Shown piece by piece: positions 25,761-34,663 of a stretch of 64,000 nucleotides of DNA (the stretch's first letter is position 1; each line of letters starts with the position of its first letter). The notes beneath the pieces are model-generated. The model ran no database searches. It was not told where the DNA came from and was given only the letters and a program-made list of their open reading frames with translations. The stretch lies in the NCBI GenBank assembly GCA_016839055.1, contig JAEKNX010000012.1, forward strand, positions 62,001-126,000, in the 5' to 3' direction. A program made the position numbers and the translations under genes. The stretch comes from Spirochaetales bacterium. GTDB lineage: Bacteria; Spirochaetota; Spirochaetia; UBA9216.

Positions 25761-26855
25761 TTAAAACTCCGCTTTAATTCCAATATAGCCTTCAAACATT
25801 GTAGAGAGATCAAAAGGCAGAACTGTGATATTAAGTTTAAGATTCCATAGAACTCCTGATGTTACCACACCGATGTAGGGCGAGACTATAGTCTTGAACT
25901 GGTCGGTTGTTAATGCGGCATTGTAGGCCAGCTTCGTGGACAGGCCTCCAGTAACCGGGAATTCCTCATAATCGCCGACCTGGAAATCTAACAGAAGATC
26001 GATGGCGCCGCCTTCGTTTGTGGCTATGTTATGATAGTAGGAAGGATGCCAGAAGAATGAAAGGTTTATGCCGAAGATGCCGAAGTTCAGTCTCGGTTCA
26101 AAAAGAAAATAAAACAGGTTTATTCCGAAAGGATCAATGACCGGATCCCACCGGGGTATTCCAATCTGGGCGAGAAAGCTTCCTGTATCACTTGCCTTAT
26201 AAAAGAGAAGGATTCCTGCTCTATAGATGCCTGCTGTCGATACCGGGAATGAGGCGCCAACGAAGCCTTCAATTTTCAGATCTCCGAGATTGAAGGCGGA
26301 ATTTGCATCAGCTGAGAAGAATCCGCTGCCCAGGTATGCATCCTGATAGACGTACAGTTTGGTGTAGTTCCAATCTGTACCAAAATTTGAAGATAGGGAA
26401 ATTCCTGTTCCGGCAACCGAATGAAGACCATCATAATTTATTCCGTCACTAAAGGCCATGTACCCGCTGAGGTTGGGTTCAATTATCCCCGTGCCGAAAT
26501 AAGTATGGAATATGTCTCCCGAGCAGAAATCATCGATAATTCCAGTATAATATGAAATGCTGAACGGCAGATCGAACAGATCATTAATCGAAACCTCGGC
26601 GGCATGGAATTCAAGTGCCGGCAGGTCGTTGATATCATCGACGACGGCATTCTCGATGCCGATCTTCAGCTTACCGCCGAATTTGTATCCGCCTTCTATA
26701 TTCATCTCGAAGGAGCCATTGGTCTGCATGGTGAAAACTCCGGAATCAGAATACATCCGGGATAAAAGTTCAAGCGTCGGAACGAAAATATCCGCGCTAA
26801 AACAGAAAACCGGCAGGAGGATGAAAAAAAAGAGAGAAACAAAGTGTTTTTTCAT
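25761..26855 (-). CDS. Predicted outer-membrane beta-barrel protein, unknown function (paired with the next)
   Basis: 364 residues with a signal peptide (ending VFCFS). Strongly amphipathic strands run to the end (LNFGIFGINLSFFWHPSYY, LKLNITVLPFDLSTMFEGY) and the protein ends in phenylalanine, typical of outer-membrane barrels. AGGAG lies ten bases before ATG and a TATAAT-like box lies further upstream on the minus strand. The gene is divergent from cheA. Its partner follows after two bases. The pair may form one complex or be related copies, but I saw no clear sequence identity between them. Confidence 0.65.
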   Translation of the reverse strand: MKKHFVSLFFFILLPVFCFSADIFVPTLELLSRMYSDSGVFTMQTNGSFEMNIEGGYKFGGKLKIGIENAVVDDINDLPALEFHAAEVSINDLFDLPFSISYYTGIIDDFCSGDIFHTYFGTGIIEPNLSGYMAFSDGINYDGLHSVAGTGISLSSNFGTDWNYTKLYVYQDAYLGSGFFSADANSAFNLGDLKIEGFVGASFPVSTAGIYRAGILLFYKASDTGSFLAQIGIPRWDPVIDPFGINLFYFLFEPRLNFGIFGINLSFFWHPSYYHNIATNEGGAIDLLLDFQVGDYEEFPVTGGLSTKLAYNAALTTDQFKTIVSPYIGVVTSGVLWNLKLNITVLPFDLSTMFEGYIGIKAEF

Positions 26856-26964
26856 AAATAAAAGCTCCTATTTATTATACTTATTATATCGAAATTTTTC
26901 ATGGATAAATTGAGGATTTCATCTAAAACATTTTATTATGTATCAATAAGAGTTAAAAAAAGTC

Positions 26965-26992
26965 TTGACTTAAAACCATTGATCATTATCAT
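26965..26992 (+). promoter_or_regulatory. Putative sigma-70 promoter of the che operon
   Basis: TTGACT at 26965-26970 and TATCAT at 26987-26992, spaced 16 bases. Transcription would begin near 26999, only a few bases before the ATG at 27003, which has no ribosome binding site. This would make cheA translation leaderless if the promoter is used. Confidence 0.45.
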
Positions 26993-27002
26993 TAATACTA
27001 AG

Positions 27003-29357
27003 ATGAGCGATTACCTAGATCCAAATAACGAAGAGCTGTTAAAGGACTTTTACCTCGAAGCCGAACTGCAGGTTGATACCTTTGAGCAGAACATTCTTGT
27101 ACTTGAAAATGAGCCTCAGAACAAAGAGGCTATAGACGAAATCTTCAGAGCTGCGCATACCCTTAAGGGAGCCGCAGGCACGGTACAGATGGATGAACTC
27201 ACACACTTTACCCATCTCTGTGAAGATACGCTGGATGAGATCCGGTCCGGAAAAGTTGAAGTTACACCTGTTGTAGTGGATATTATTCTAGGCGCCATAG
27301 ATATCATCAAGTCCATGCTTGAGGCAAGGATGGACGGGCATGTTTACGATGAGGATATCAGCGTAATATCAGGCCGGTTGGAAGGATTCATCCGACAGGA
27401 GTCTGATGTCCCGGCGCCGGCAAGAAAGGGCGCAGCAGCTCCGGCAGCTGTTTCAGGGAGCAGGGGCACTGTCGCAGTGACCGAATATGAACTTCTTGAG
27501 CTTAGAGAGGGCTGCAGGGAAAATGAGCAGCTGATTCTTGTTCATATTATCTTTAATGAGGATAATCCGATGAATACCGTCGGCGGGGTTCAGGTTTATG
27601 CCGCGCTGAAAAAGAATGGTACAATTTTGAAGAGCGTTCCTGATTTTGATGAGCTTTACAAGGATGTTTTTCATCCTGAAGCTGAATTCTATATAGCCAC
27701 GGAGCTCTCGCCTGAAGAAGTCGAAAGAACCATCCGGATACCGGATGTCATCCTCGAGTCGGAAATAAAATATATTGAAGGTGAAACACCGGAGCCTCAG
27801 ATGACCGAAGCCGCGGCAGTACCTGGCAAGAAGCCTTCATCGGTACATATTGAAACAGAACAGGACGCAAACCTGCCTGTTCCGCAGAGAGAAGAAGGGG
27901 CTGAGACAAGCGCTGAAGACATAATAAGGGAAAAGGCCGAGAAGGAGCTGAAAAAGTCCGCCAGGGGCAGTGGTTCCGTTCTCAGAGTAGATTCCAGACG
28001 AATAGACAATCTTCTGAACCTTGTTTCCGAAACCGTAATAACAAAGGCCTCATTTAACCAGATTAACAGCAGTTTCTCCGAGAACGTAATTGAACTCCAG
28101 ATGAATCAGAATGTTTTCCGTGAAAGGCTTAAAGAACTTTTTGAAAAGCTCCCGGATTATCTTCAGAAAATACAGGGTGGAGTCGACATTAAAACAATCA
28201 AGAAAGAAATTAGTGACAGATACGGAGACATGTATAATATTTTCGATGGAGTCGAGGGTCAGCTGAAATCAACGGTAGCCAAGTTCCAGAACACCTCACA
28301 GAGTCTTGCCAGGACAACGAGTGAGCTTCAGGAAGGGGTTATGCAGATTCGGATGGTTCCTATTTCCCAGATTTTTTCCAGATTTCCGAGGCTGGTACGT
28401 GATCTTTCCCGTTCCTGCTCGAAAGATATCCGGTTGCTCATTGAGGGTGAAGACACTGAACTCGACAAATCAGTAATCGATGATCTGCTCGATCCGCTCA
28501 TTCACTGTGTCAGGAATTCAGTCGATCATGGTATTGAAGATCCTGAAGTAAGGCGTGAAGCCGGAAAGCCGCAGCAGGGGACAGTTCTCCTGAAAGCCCG
28601 AAACGAAGGAAACATGATTGTCATCGAGATATCCGATGATGGAAAGGGCATAGATGTCGACAGTGTCCGCGCGAAGGCTATCGACCGCGAACTGATTCAT
28701 CCATCAAAAAACCTTTCTGATATTGAAGCGTTCAATCTTATTTTTGAACCCGGATTTTCGACCGCCAAGGCTGTTACCAATATTTCGGGCCGCGGAGTAG
28801 GTCTGGACGTCGTTAGAAAACAGATAGAAAAACTCAACGGAACAGTCAGCGTATATTCCGAAAAAGGCAGCGGTTCGGCGTTTACGATTAAGCTCCCGCT
28901 TACCCTTGCGATTATTCAAGGCCTTCTTGTAAAGGTCGGAACCGAGATATATGCCATCCCCATAACGTCAGTAATTGACAGCCACAGAATTAAACCTGAT
29001 GAAATCAAGATGATTGATAATTATGAGGTTTTCAATGTTCGGCAGGATGTTGTTTCATTAATCCGCCTCAGCCGACTGTTCGGAATAGCCGCCGAAGAAC
29101 AGGGAGAGTACCACTTTGTAGTCATCGTGGGCAGTGGTGACAAGAGAATGGGACTGATGGTAGACTCGCTTATCGGAGAGGAAGATGTTGTTATAAAACC
29201 GCTCAAAGATAAGTACACCAATTCACCGGGGATAGCGGGGGCGACAATTCTGGGAGACGGAACAGTATCGCTTATTATAGATGTGAGTCAGTTGCTGGAC
29301 CTGGGGCTGAGACGAGAAAAAGAAGAACGTCAGTTAAGGGAAACAACCATCGGTTGA
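27003..29357 (+). CDS. cheA: Chemotaxis histidine kinase CheA
   Basis: 784 residues from ATG 27003. The open frame continues 34 codons upstream, but the HPt domain begins right at this start. Domains in order: HPt with phosphorylated H52 in RAAHTLKGAAGT; a P2-like domain (about 155-270); a P3 dimerisation region longer than usual, with coiled-coil character; HATPase with N box HCVRNSVDHGIED, G1 SDDGKGID, F box FEPGFSTA and G2 SGRGVGLDVV; and a C-terminal CheW-like domain. It phosphorylates CheY in response to receptor signals. It is the first gene of the order cheA-cheW(CheR-like)-cheX-cheY, known from treponemes. Confidence 0.97.
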   Translation: MSDYLDPNNEELLKDFYLEAELQVDTFEQNILVLENEPQNKEAIDEIFRAAHTLKGAAGTVQMDELTHFTHLCEDTLDEIRSGKVEVTPVVVDIILGAIDIIKSMLEARMDGHVYDEDISVISGRLEGFIRQESDVPAPARKGAAAPAAVSGSRGTVAVTEYELLELREGCRENEQLILVHIIFNEDNPMNTVGGVQVYAALKKNGTILKSVPDFDELYKDVFHPEAEFYIATELSPEEVERTIRIPDVILESEIKYIEGETPEPQMTEAAAVPGKKPSSVHIETEQDANLPVPQREEGAETSAEDIIREKAEKELKKSARGSGSVLRVDSRRIDNLLNLVSETVITKASFNQINSSFSENVIELQMNQNVFRERLKELFEKLPDYLQKIQGGVDIKTIKKEISDRYGDMYNIFDGVEGQLKSTVAKFQNTSQSLARTTSELQEGVMQIRMVPISQIFSRFPRLVRDLSRSCSKDIRLLIEGEDTELDKSVIDDLLDPLIHCVRNSVDHGIEDPEVRREAGKPQQGTVLLKARNEGNMIVIEISDDGKGIDVDSVRAKAIDRELIHPSKNLSDIEAFNLIFEPGFSTAKAVTNISGRGVGLDVVRKQIEKLNGTVSVYSEKGSGSAFTIKLPLTLAIIQGLLVKVGTEIYAIPITSVIDSHRIKPDEIKMIDNYEVFNVRQDVVSLIRLSRLFGIAAEEQGEYHFVVIVGSGDKRMGLMVDSLIGEEDVVIKPLKDKYTNSPGIAGATILGDGTVSLIIDVSQLLDLGLRREKEERQLRETTIG

Positions 29358-29368
29358 AATGAGGTAGT

Positions 29369-30718
29369 ATGAGTTCAGAGATTTTAGATATACAGGATCT
29401 AAACCTTCCCGTAGGAAGCAATGCGTCAGGATATAAGGAAAATACCGAGGTAATTGATTACAAGATGGTGACTTTTTCTCTTGGAGGAAAAGACTACGGT
29501 ATAGACATTATGAAGGTTAAGGAAATATCCAAAGCCGCAAAGTTTACCTTTGTACCTAACTCCATCCCCTTTGTGAAAGGGGTCTACAATCTCCGCGGAG
29601 ATATTATTTCCGTTATTGATTTGAGGGTAATGTTTAATCTTCCAATACCGGAAAGCAACAGCGCACCCGAGAACATGATTATTCTGAGGCTTGAAGATAA
29701 TGTTCTCGGCGTTATTGTCGACACCATCGATAAGGTAGTTGCAATTTCATCTTTGAGGATTCAGCCTCCTCATCCGCTGTTCGGAGACATAAACATCAAG
29801 TTTATCAAGGGAATTGTAGAAAATGATGATAAACTTTATATAATTATTGATGTAGAGAGCGTTTTTGACCAGAAGTCTGCCGACGCAGCCATGAAAAAGC
29901 GGCCTGTTCATAGTTCTGTCAAGGGTGCTGAAGCTCAGATTGAAGCTCCTGCCGCCAGGGTTCCGGGCACTGCGGCTGGTGATATTGACTATAGTTTTAT
30001 AGTCGAAACGCTCGCCACTTTCAGTAAGTTTTCGGTGAGTCAATTTAATGAAGGCTGGATTAAATCGCGTTATTCAACATGGGTTCAGCAGCGAAAATCA
30101 TCCGGACAGAGCGTTCAGTTGAAAAGCGGCATTGATTCCGATGAGTTCTTATCCGGTTTTTCATCACCCTATAGCGGGCTGTTCTGGGATAAAGATTATG
30201 CTGATATGATTACTGAACTGCTGCCGGAGACCGATAACGCTAATTATTCCGCCTGGGATGTGGGCTGCGGAAAGGGTGAAGAAGCCTATTCTCTGGCTTC
30301 TGCGCTGAAGAAGAGGTATGGCTCTAAGAGGATTAAAATTAACGCTAATGATAGAGATCTACTTAGTATATCAACGGCGCCTAATCTGGTATTTTCAAAA
30401 AATACTGTTCCTGAGATTTATGATGAATATATTACCGAAGGGAAAAACGGATGGCATTTTGTATCGTTAATAAAAGATCTAATACTGTTTGAGTATCATG
30501 ATGTAACAAATGGAAATCAGCTTCCACCGGTAGATTTGATAATTGCACGAGATGTAATATCATTCCAGCCAAGAGATGATCAGCAGAAGCTGTGTGATAT
30601 GTTTTATGAAAAATTGAAGCCGGGAGGAATACTGATTGCAGGAGCTAATGAATTAGTCTTTACAGAAGGCTGGGTGCCGGTCGGGAATGGTCTGGTTTCA
30701 GCATACAGGAAAAATTGA
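29369..30718 (+). CDS. CheW fused to a CheR-like domain
   Basis: 449 residues. Residues about 30-170 form a CheW coupling domain (KMVTFSLGGKDYGIDIMKVKEI, FVKGVYNLRGDIISVIDLR). After a linker of about 30 residues, residues 205-449 form a CheR-like methyltransferase domain: AWDVGCGKGEEAYSLAS stands for the usual GCSTGEEPYS SAM motif, and DLIIARDVISFQPRDDQQK for the DLIFCRN motif. The CheR beta-subdomain and N-terminal helices appear short. Such CheW-CheR-like fusions are known from treponemes, where they form part of unusual receptor arrays. Whether it still methylates receptors cannot be judged here. It lies 11 bases after cheA. Confidence 0.9.
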   Translation: MSSEILDIQDLNLPVGSNASGYKENTEVIDYKMVTFSLGGKDYGIDIMKVKEISKAAKFTFVPNSIPFVKGVYNLRGDIISVIDLRVMFNLPIPESNSAPENMIILRLEDNVLGVIVDTIDKVVAISSLRIQPPHPLFGDINIKFIKGIVENDDKLYIIIDVESVFDQKSADAAMKKRPVHSSVKGAEAQIEAPAARVPGTAAGDIDYSFIVETLATFSKFSVSQFNEGWIKSRYSTWVQQRKSSGQSVQLKSGIDSDEFLSGFSSPYSGLFWDKDYADMITELLPETDNANYSAWDVGCGKGEEAYSLASALKKRYGSKRIKINANDRDLLSISTAPNLVFSKNTVPEIYDEYITEGKNGWHFVSLIKDLILFEYHDVTNGNQLPPVDLIIARDVISFQPRDDQQKLCDMFYEKLKPGGILIAGANELVFTEGWVPVGNGLVSAYRKN

Positions 30719-30734
30719 GTATAAGGAGTTATAG

Positions 30735-31196
30735 ATGAGAGTAGAATATATTAATCCATTTGTTGAAGCAGCATTTAATATTTTGAAGGAAGTTGTCGAT
30801 TCTGATATAAAGAGGGGAGAGTTGTATTTGAAATCAACCTCTCAGCCTGTTTTGGGCGTGGCCGCGATAGTCGGGCTTGCCGGAGATGTTGAAGGCAGAG
30901 TACTTTTTGACATGAACGCAGATACAGCACTTGGAATTGCAAGTAAGATGAACGGAGAAGATCTCACCGAATTTGATGATCTTGCTAAGGCTACAATTAC
31001 TGAACTTGCAAATATGATTACCGCCCAGGCTGTTACAAAGCTTCATGAATTAGGGTTTACCTTTGACTTAACACCTCCTGCCATTTTTACTGGAGAAAAT
31101 ATGGAAGTGTCTGATTCCGGAGTTGAAGCTTTAATAGTTCCCATTGAACTCAGTTATGGTAAAATGGAAATCAATGTGGCCGTGAGAGAAAGGTAG
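30735..31196 (+). CDS. cheX: CheX chemotaxis phosphatase
   Basis: 153 residues, the normal CheX size. The active-site ExxN motif is present as E90-x-x-N93 in TITELANMITAQA. An N-terminal MRVEYINPFVEAAFNILKE helix is typical of the family. It dephosphorylates CheY-P in place of CheZ, as known in spirochaetes. AAGGAG-like sequence precedes ATG, 16 bases after the upstream stop. Confidence 0.95.
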   Translation: MRVEYINPFVEAAFNILKEVVDSDIKRGELYLKSTSQPVLGVAAIVGLAGDVEGRVLFDMNADTALGIASKMNGEDLTEFDDLAKATITELANMITAQAVTKLHELGFTFDLTPPAIFTGENMEVSDSGVEALIVPIELSYGKMEINVAVRER

Positions 31197-31210
31197 AAGG
31201 TGAAGGGAAT

Positions 31211-31645
31211 ATGAAGAACAAACAGGATTTTCCAAATATAAATGAGCGAAAACCGGAAGGGCAGAAACCGGACGGATCAAATTACAGGGTGCTGATCGTT
31301 GATGATTCGATGTTCGTCACAAAACAGATTAGCCAGATTCTTACTTCAGAAGGATTTGACGTTGTTGGTACGGCGTCAGACGGGCAGGAAGGCTATGAGA
31401 TGTATAAAGAGCAGTATCCGAATGTCGATCTTGTTACAATGGATATTACAATGCCCCGGATGGACGGAGTAACAGCCCTCGAGAAGATAATCGAGTTTGA
31501 CAAGGACGCCAAGATTATTATGATAAGTGCTCTCGGCAAACAGGACCTTGTGAAGAAGTCACTTCTCATCGGTGCAAAAAATTATATCGTAAAACCGCTC
31601 GATCGAGCAAAAGTTCTTGAAAGGATATTGATGTCTATTAAATAG
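31211..31645 (+). CDS. cheY: Chemotaxis response regulator CheY
   Basis: 144 residues. A charged 25-residue N-terminal extension precedes the receiver domain. The acidic pair is D31-D32 (LIVDDSMFVTKQI), the phosphoacceptor is D78 in LVTMDITMPRMDG, and the lysine is in NYIVKPLDRAK. It carries the chemotaxis signal to the flagellar motor. It ends the operon and is followed after 22 bases by the tRNA gene. Confidence 0.95.
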   Translation: MKNKQDFPNINERKPEGQKPDGSNYRVLIVDDSMFVTKQISQILTSEGFDVVGTASDGQEGYEMYKEQYPNVDLVTMDITMPRMDGVTALEKIIEFDKDAKIIMISALGKQDLVKKSLLIGAKNYIVKPLDRAKVLERILMSIK

Positions 31646-31667
31646 TCTGATATATTAAGCCTCACGA

Positions 31668-31741
31668 GGGCGGCTAGCTCAGTTGGTTAGAGCACTTGCT
31701 CGACACGCAAGGGGTCGTTGGTTCGAATCCAATGTCGCCCA
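31668..31741 (+). tRNA. tRNA-Val (anticodon GAC) with C at position 33
   Basis: A full 74-base cloverleaf can be folded: acceptor GGGCGGC with GTCGCCC (one G-T pair), D arm GCTC/GAGC, anticodon arm CTTGC/GCAAG, T arm GTTGG/CCAAT with loop TTCGAAT, discriminator A, no encoded CCA. The anticodon loop is TCGACAC, which places GAC at 34-36. Base 33 is therefore C rather than the almost universal T. It follows cheY by 22 bases, so it may be processed from the che transcript. Confidence 0.9.
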
Positions 31742-31771
31742 CAAATAAACCCTTGCAGGGTAAATAGCTAC

Positions 31772-31804
31772 AGCGGTAAGTTTTACGACTTACCGCTTTT
31801 TTTT
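31772..31804 (+). terminator. Intrinsic terminator after tRNA-Val
   Basis: A 10-bp perfect stem (31772-31781 with 31788-31797), a six-base loop and eight Ts. A small 5-bp palindrome (31749-31761) lies between it and the tRNA. It separates the che/tRNA unit from the restriction island. Confidence 0.93.
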
Positions 31805-31857
31805 GTGTGAAGAATTCATTTCACTCTGAACTTTTTCTACACCGCACATCAAAATTT

Positions 31858-31866
31858 TGATATAAT
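31858..31866 (+). promoter_or_regulatory. Extended -10 promoter of the type I restriction operon
   Basis: TGA followed by TATAAT (31861-31866), 40 bases before hsdM. No good -35 box was found. GGGAG precedes the hsdM ATG by about ten bases. Confidence 0.55.
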
Positions 31867-31905
31867 CAGCCAACACAAAACAAGAACTACCGGGAGCGCT
31901 TTCCA

Positions 31906-34204
31906 ATGAGTCAAGCTACTAACAATCTTGCTGCATACATCTGGTCTTTGGCCGACCTGCTGCGGGGAGACTTCAAGCAGAGCCAGTATGGCCGTATAAT
32001 ACTTCCCTTTACGCTTTTAAGGCGGCTTGAGGGCGTTCTTGAGCCCACCAAGGCTGCCGTACTCGCAGAATATGAGAACGTAAAGGCGATGAACCTTCCC
32101 GAAGAAGCAGAGGAAAAACTAGTGCTGCGGGCTGCAGGTAGTCTCTCATTCTATAATATTTCAAAGATGGATTTATCCAGGCTTGGTGAAACAGGAATAA
32201 AGGAAAATTTAGAGGCCTATATCCAGGGCTTCTCGAAGGATGCGCGTGAGATTTTCGAGCACTTCAATTTCGGTGAGTTCATAGCCCAGCTAAATGATGC
32301 TAATCTTCTGTACAAGGTCATCCAGCGGGTTCGAAAGGCGGATCTCAGCCCTGAAGCTGTATCGAATCATGAGATGGGGCTCGTCTTTGAGGAGCTTATC
32401 AGACGCTTTGCAGAAGGCTCAAATGAGACCGCTGGAGAGCATTTTTACCCCGCGCGACATTGTAAGGCTTACTACGTCCCTTGTTTTCATGGAAGATGAC
32501 GATGCTCTATCAGAACCCGGGATAATAAGAACCATCTATGACCCTACAGCCGGCACCGGCGGCTTTCTGTCTTCCGGCATGGAGTATGTCCATGAGCATA
32601 ATAGCCAGGCTGCACTAAAGCCCTTCGGGCAGGAGCTGAACCCCGAGAGTTACGCGATCTGTAAGGCCGACATGATGATAAAGGGGCAGGAAGTCTCAAA
32701 TATCAAACTCGGTAACACGCTCTCAAACGATCAGCTCTATTCAGATCGTTTCGACTATATGTTATCCAATCCTCCCTTCGGCGTGGACTGGAAGAAGATT
32801 GAAACAGCTGTTAAAGATGAACACAAACTTAAAGGATTTGAAGGGCGTTTCGGGCCCGGGCTACCGCGGGTCTCGGACGGCTCACTCCTTTTTCTCCTCC
32901 ACCTTATAAGCAAACTACGCAATAGCTCAGAAGGCGGCGGGCGCATCGGTATTATTTTAAACGGTTCACCCCTATTCACCGGAGGTGCGGGATCCGGAGA
33001 ATCTGAGATAAGACGATATATTCTCGAATCCGACATGCTTGAAGCAATAGTCGCTCTGCCGACGGATATGTTCTACAATACCGGAATTGCCACCTATGTC
33101 TGGATATTATCAAATAAGAAAATCGAAAAGAGGCGTGGGAAGGTTCAGCTTATTAATGGGGTAAATCTGTTCGGGAAGATGCGTAAGTCTCTCGGCTCCA
33201 AGCGAAATATAATGGGTGATGAAGATATCGCACTTATTACAAAATGTTTCGGCAATTTTGAGGCCGTTGATACCCAGATTCTTGATAAACCGGCTGAAAC
33301 AAAAAGCAATCGGGGGCGTCAATCGGAGAATGGTAAGACTGAAGTTCCGAAGACCTTCGGTTGCAAGATCTTCGATTATCATGAGTTTGGCTACCGGCGG
33401 ATAACCGTCGAGAGGCCGCTCCGCGAATCTTATCAGTTCAGTAACAGCAGGATTGAAACCCTCAGGTTTGCGCCTAAACCTCTTTACGCACCCATGGAAG
33501 AATTATATCAGAAATACGGAACCTCATGGACTGATGATACCTATGGAATGCTCGAAGATTATAAGGAAGAGATTAGAGCCTTCCTGAAAGATAGTTATCC
33601 TGATTTAAAAGAGAAGAATATTAAGGATATCCTGGATCCTAAGAAATGGCAGAGCCAGAGGAGGATTCTCGGCAAGGCTTATGAATTACAAGCCGCAATC
33701 GGCACCGAGCAGCATGATGATATGAACGGCTATGACAATGTGCTGAAAGCATCTGGTGTCAACCTCGATCCACCAGAGAAGAAGCAGATAACCTCTGCCG
33801 TAAGCTGGAAGAACCCGGGGGCCTCTAAGGTTATAAAGAAGATTCACAAGATTAAGGCTGATCCTCTCTATGGCCAGTTTGAAGTTGATGGACGGGTTTT
33901 TGAATACAAGGCCGATGGCGATCTCAGGGATAATGAGAACATCCCCCTCGATCCGTCCCGTAGTGTTAAAGATACAGTTGAAGATTACTTCAAGGCGGAA
34001 GTTCTGCCCCATGTTGGCGAAGCCTGGATAGACTCAAGCAAGCGTGATTTAAAAGATGAAGAGCTCGGTATAGTTGGTTATGAGATACCCTTTAACAGGC
34101 ATTTCTACGTTTACAATCCGCCCCGCGATCTTGCCGAGATAGATGCCGAACTCGACGAGCTCAGCTCAGAGATAATGGAGCTGCTTCGCGAGGTTCATTC
34201 ATGA
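31906..34204 (+). pseudogene. hsdM: Type I restriction-modification methyltransferase HsdM, interrupted by a frameshift
   Basis: The first frame (31906-32499) gives the HsdM N-terminal domain ([21 protein letters not shown]) up to SNETAGEHF, then runs into unrelated residues and stops. The frame one base on continues with the expected TPRDIVRL and gives the rest to 34204: SAM motif [10 protein letters not shown], catalytic NPPFG, and a long C-terminal region of about 260 residues. Expected junction GEHFTPRD needs four Ts at 32442-32446; five are present, so one base is inserted. Removing it restores about 765 residues, a normal size for this longer HsdM type. This could be a true inactivation, a reversible slippage event or a sequencing error. 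If real, the island cannot methylate and HsdR must be silent or absent. Confidence 0.88.
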
Positions 34205-34273
34205 GTCTCACATTTAGTTTATTGGACTGTGATATTCCCGAAGATATGATAAAATATTACAGGAGGATAGATC

Positions 34274-34564
34274 ATGTCACGCTCTGAAATAATCGAAGTA
34301 TTAAAAGCATTCAAACAGCAAAAAGCAGAGGAATACGGAATAATTCTCCTTGGATTTTTCGGTTCAACCGCCCGAGATGAGGCAACCGCAGAGAGCGATG
34401 TCGATGTTGTTGTAAAGATTGAAAAGCAGGATCTATATAACCTTATTGGTATAAAGCAGGATCTGGAAGAAATATTTCACAAGCCCGTTGATGTTATAAG
34501 CTATCGCGAGAGCATGAACTCTTTCCTGAAAAGCAGGATTGATCAGGAAGCTCTGTATGTATGA
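34274..34564 (+). CDS. MNT-type minimal nucleotidyltransferase
   Basis: 96 residues with the nucleotidyltransferase core GFFGSTARDEATAESDVDVVV, including the GSxAR motif and the paired aspartates of the metal site. It ends VDVISYRESMNSFLKSRID. In HEPN/MNT toxin-antitoxin pairs such proteins inactivate a HEPN ribonuclease by adding nucleotides to it. Here the next frame encodes only 29 residues (34557-34646). AGGAGG precedes ATG. It sits between hsdM and hsdS, a common site for accessory toxin genes in type I islands. Confidence 0.85.
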   Translation: MSRSEIIEVLKAFKQQKAEEYGIILLGFFGSTARDEATAESDVDVVVKIEKQDLYNLIGIKQDLEEIFHKPVDVISYRESMNSFLKSRIDQEALYV

Positions 34565-34646
34565 TAGCCTCATCTTTGATGTTTGTGATACTAAAATAAA
34601 TCCTCTCATTCAAGCCATCAGTTCGATAATTAAAGACCTGAAGTAA
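34557..34646 (+). CDS. 29-residue reading frame, possible remnant of a HEPN partner
   Basis: An ATG overlaps the end of the nucleotidyltransferase gene by eight bases, the usual coupling of MNT and HEPN genes. It encodes MYDSLIFDVCDTKINPLIQ and ends after 29 residues. HEPN proteins of this type (DUF86) are about 110 residues and often begin MYD followed by a helix. The start resembles this, but no RxxxxH active site is present. It may be a decayed toxin. It could also be chance. Confidence 0.3.
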   Translation: MYDSLIFDVCDTKINPLIQAISSIIKDLK

Positions 34647-34663
34647 TACTACCGGAGAAATTG

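Noticed and set aside
32442-32446. Programmed ribosomal frameshift in hsdM
   Set aside because: The run of five Ts is short, has no slippery heptamer and no downstream structure that I could see; error or mutation is simpler.
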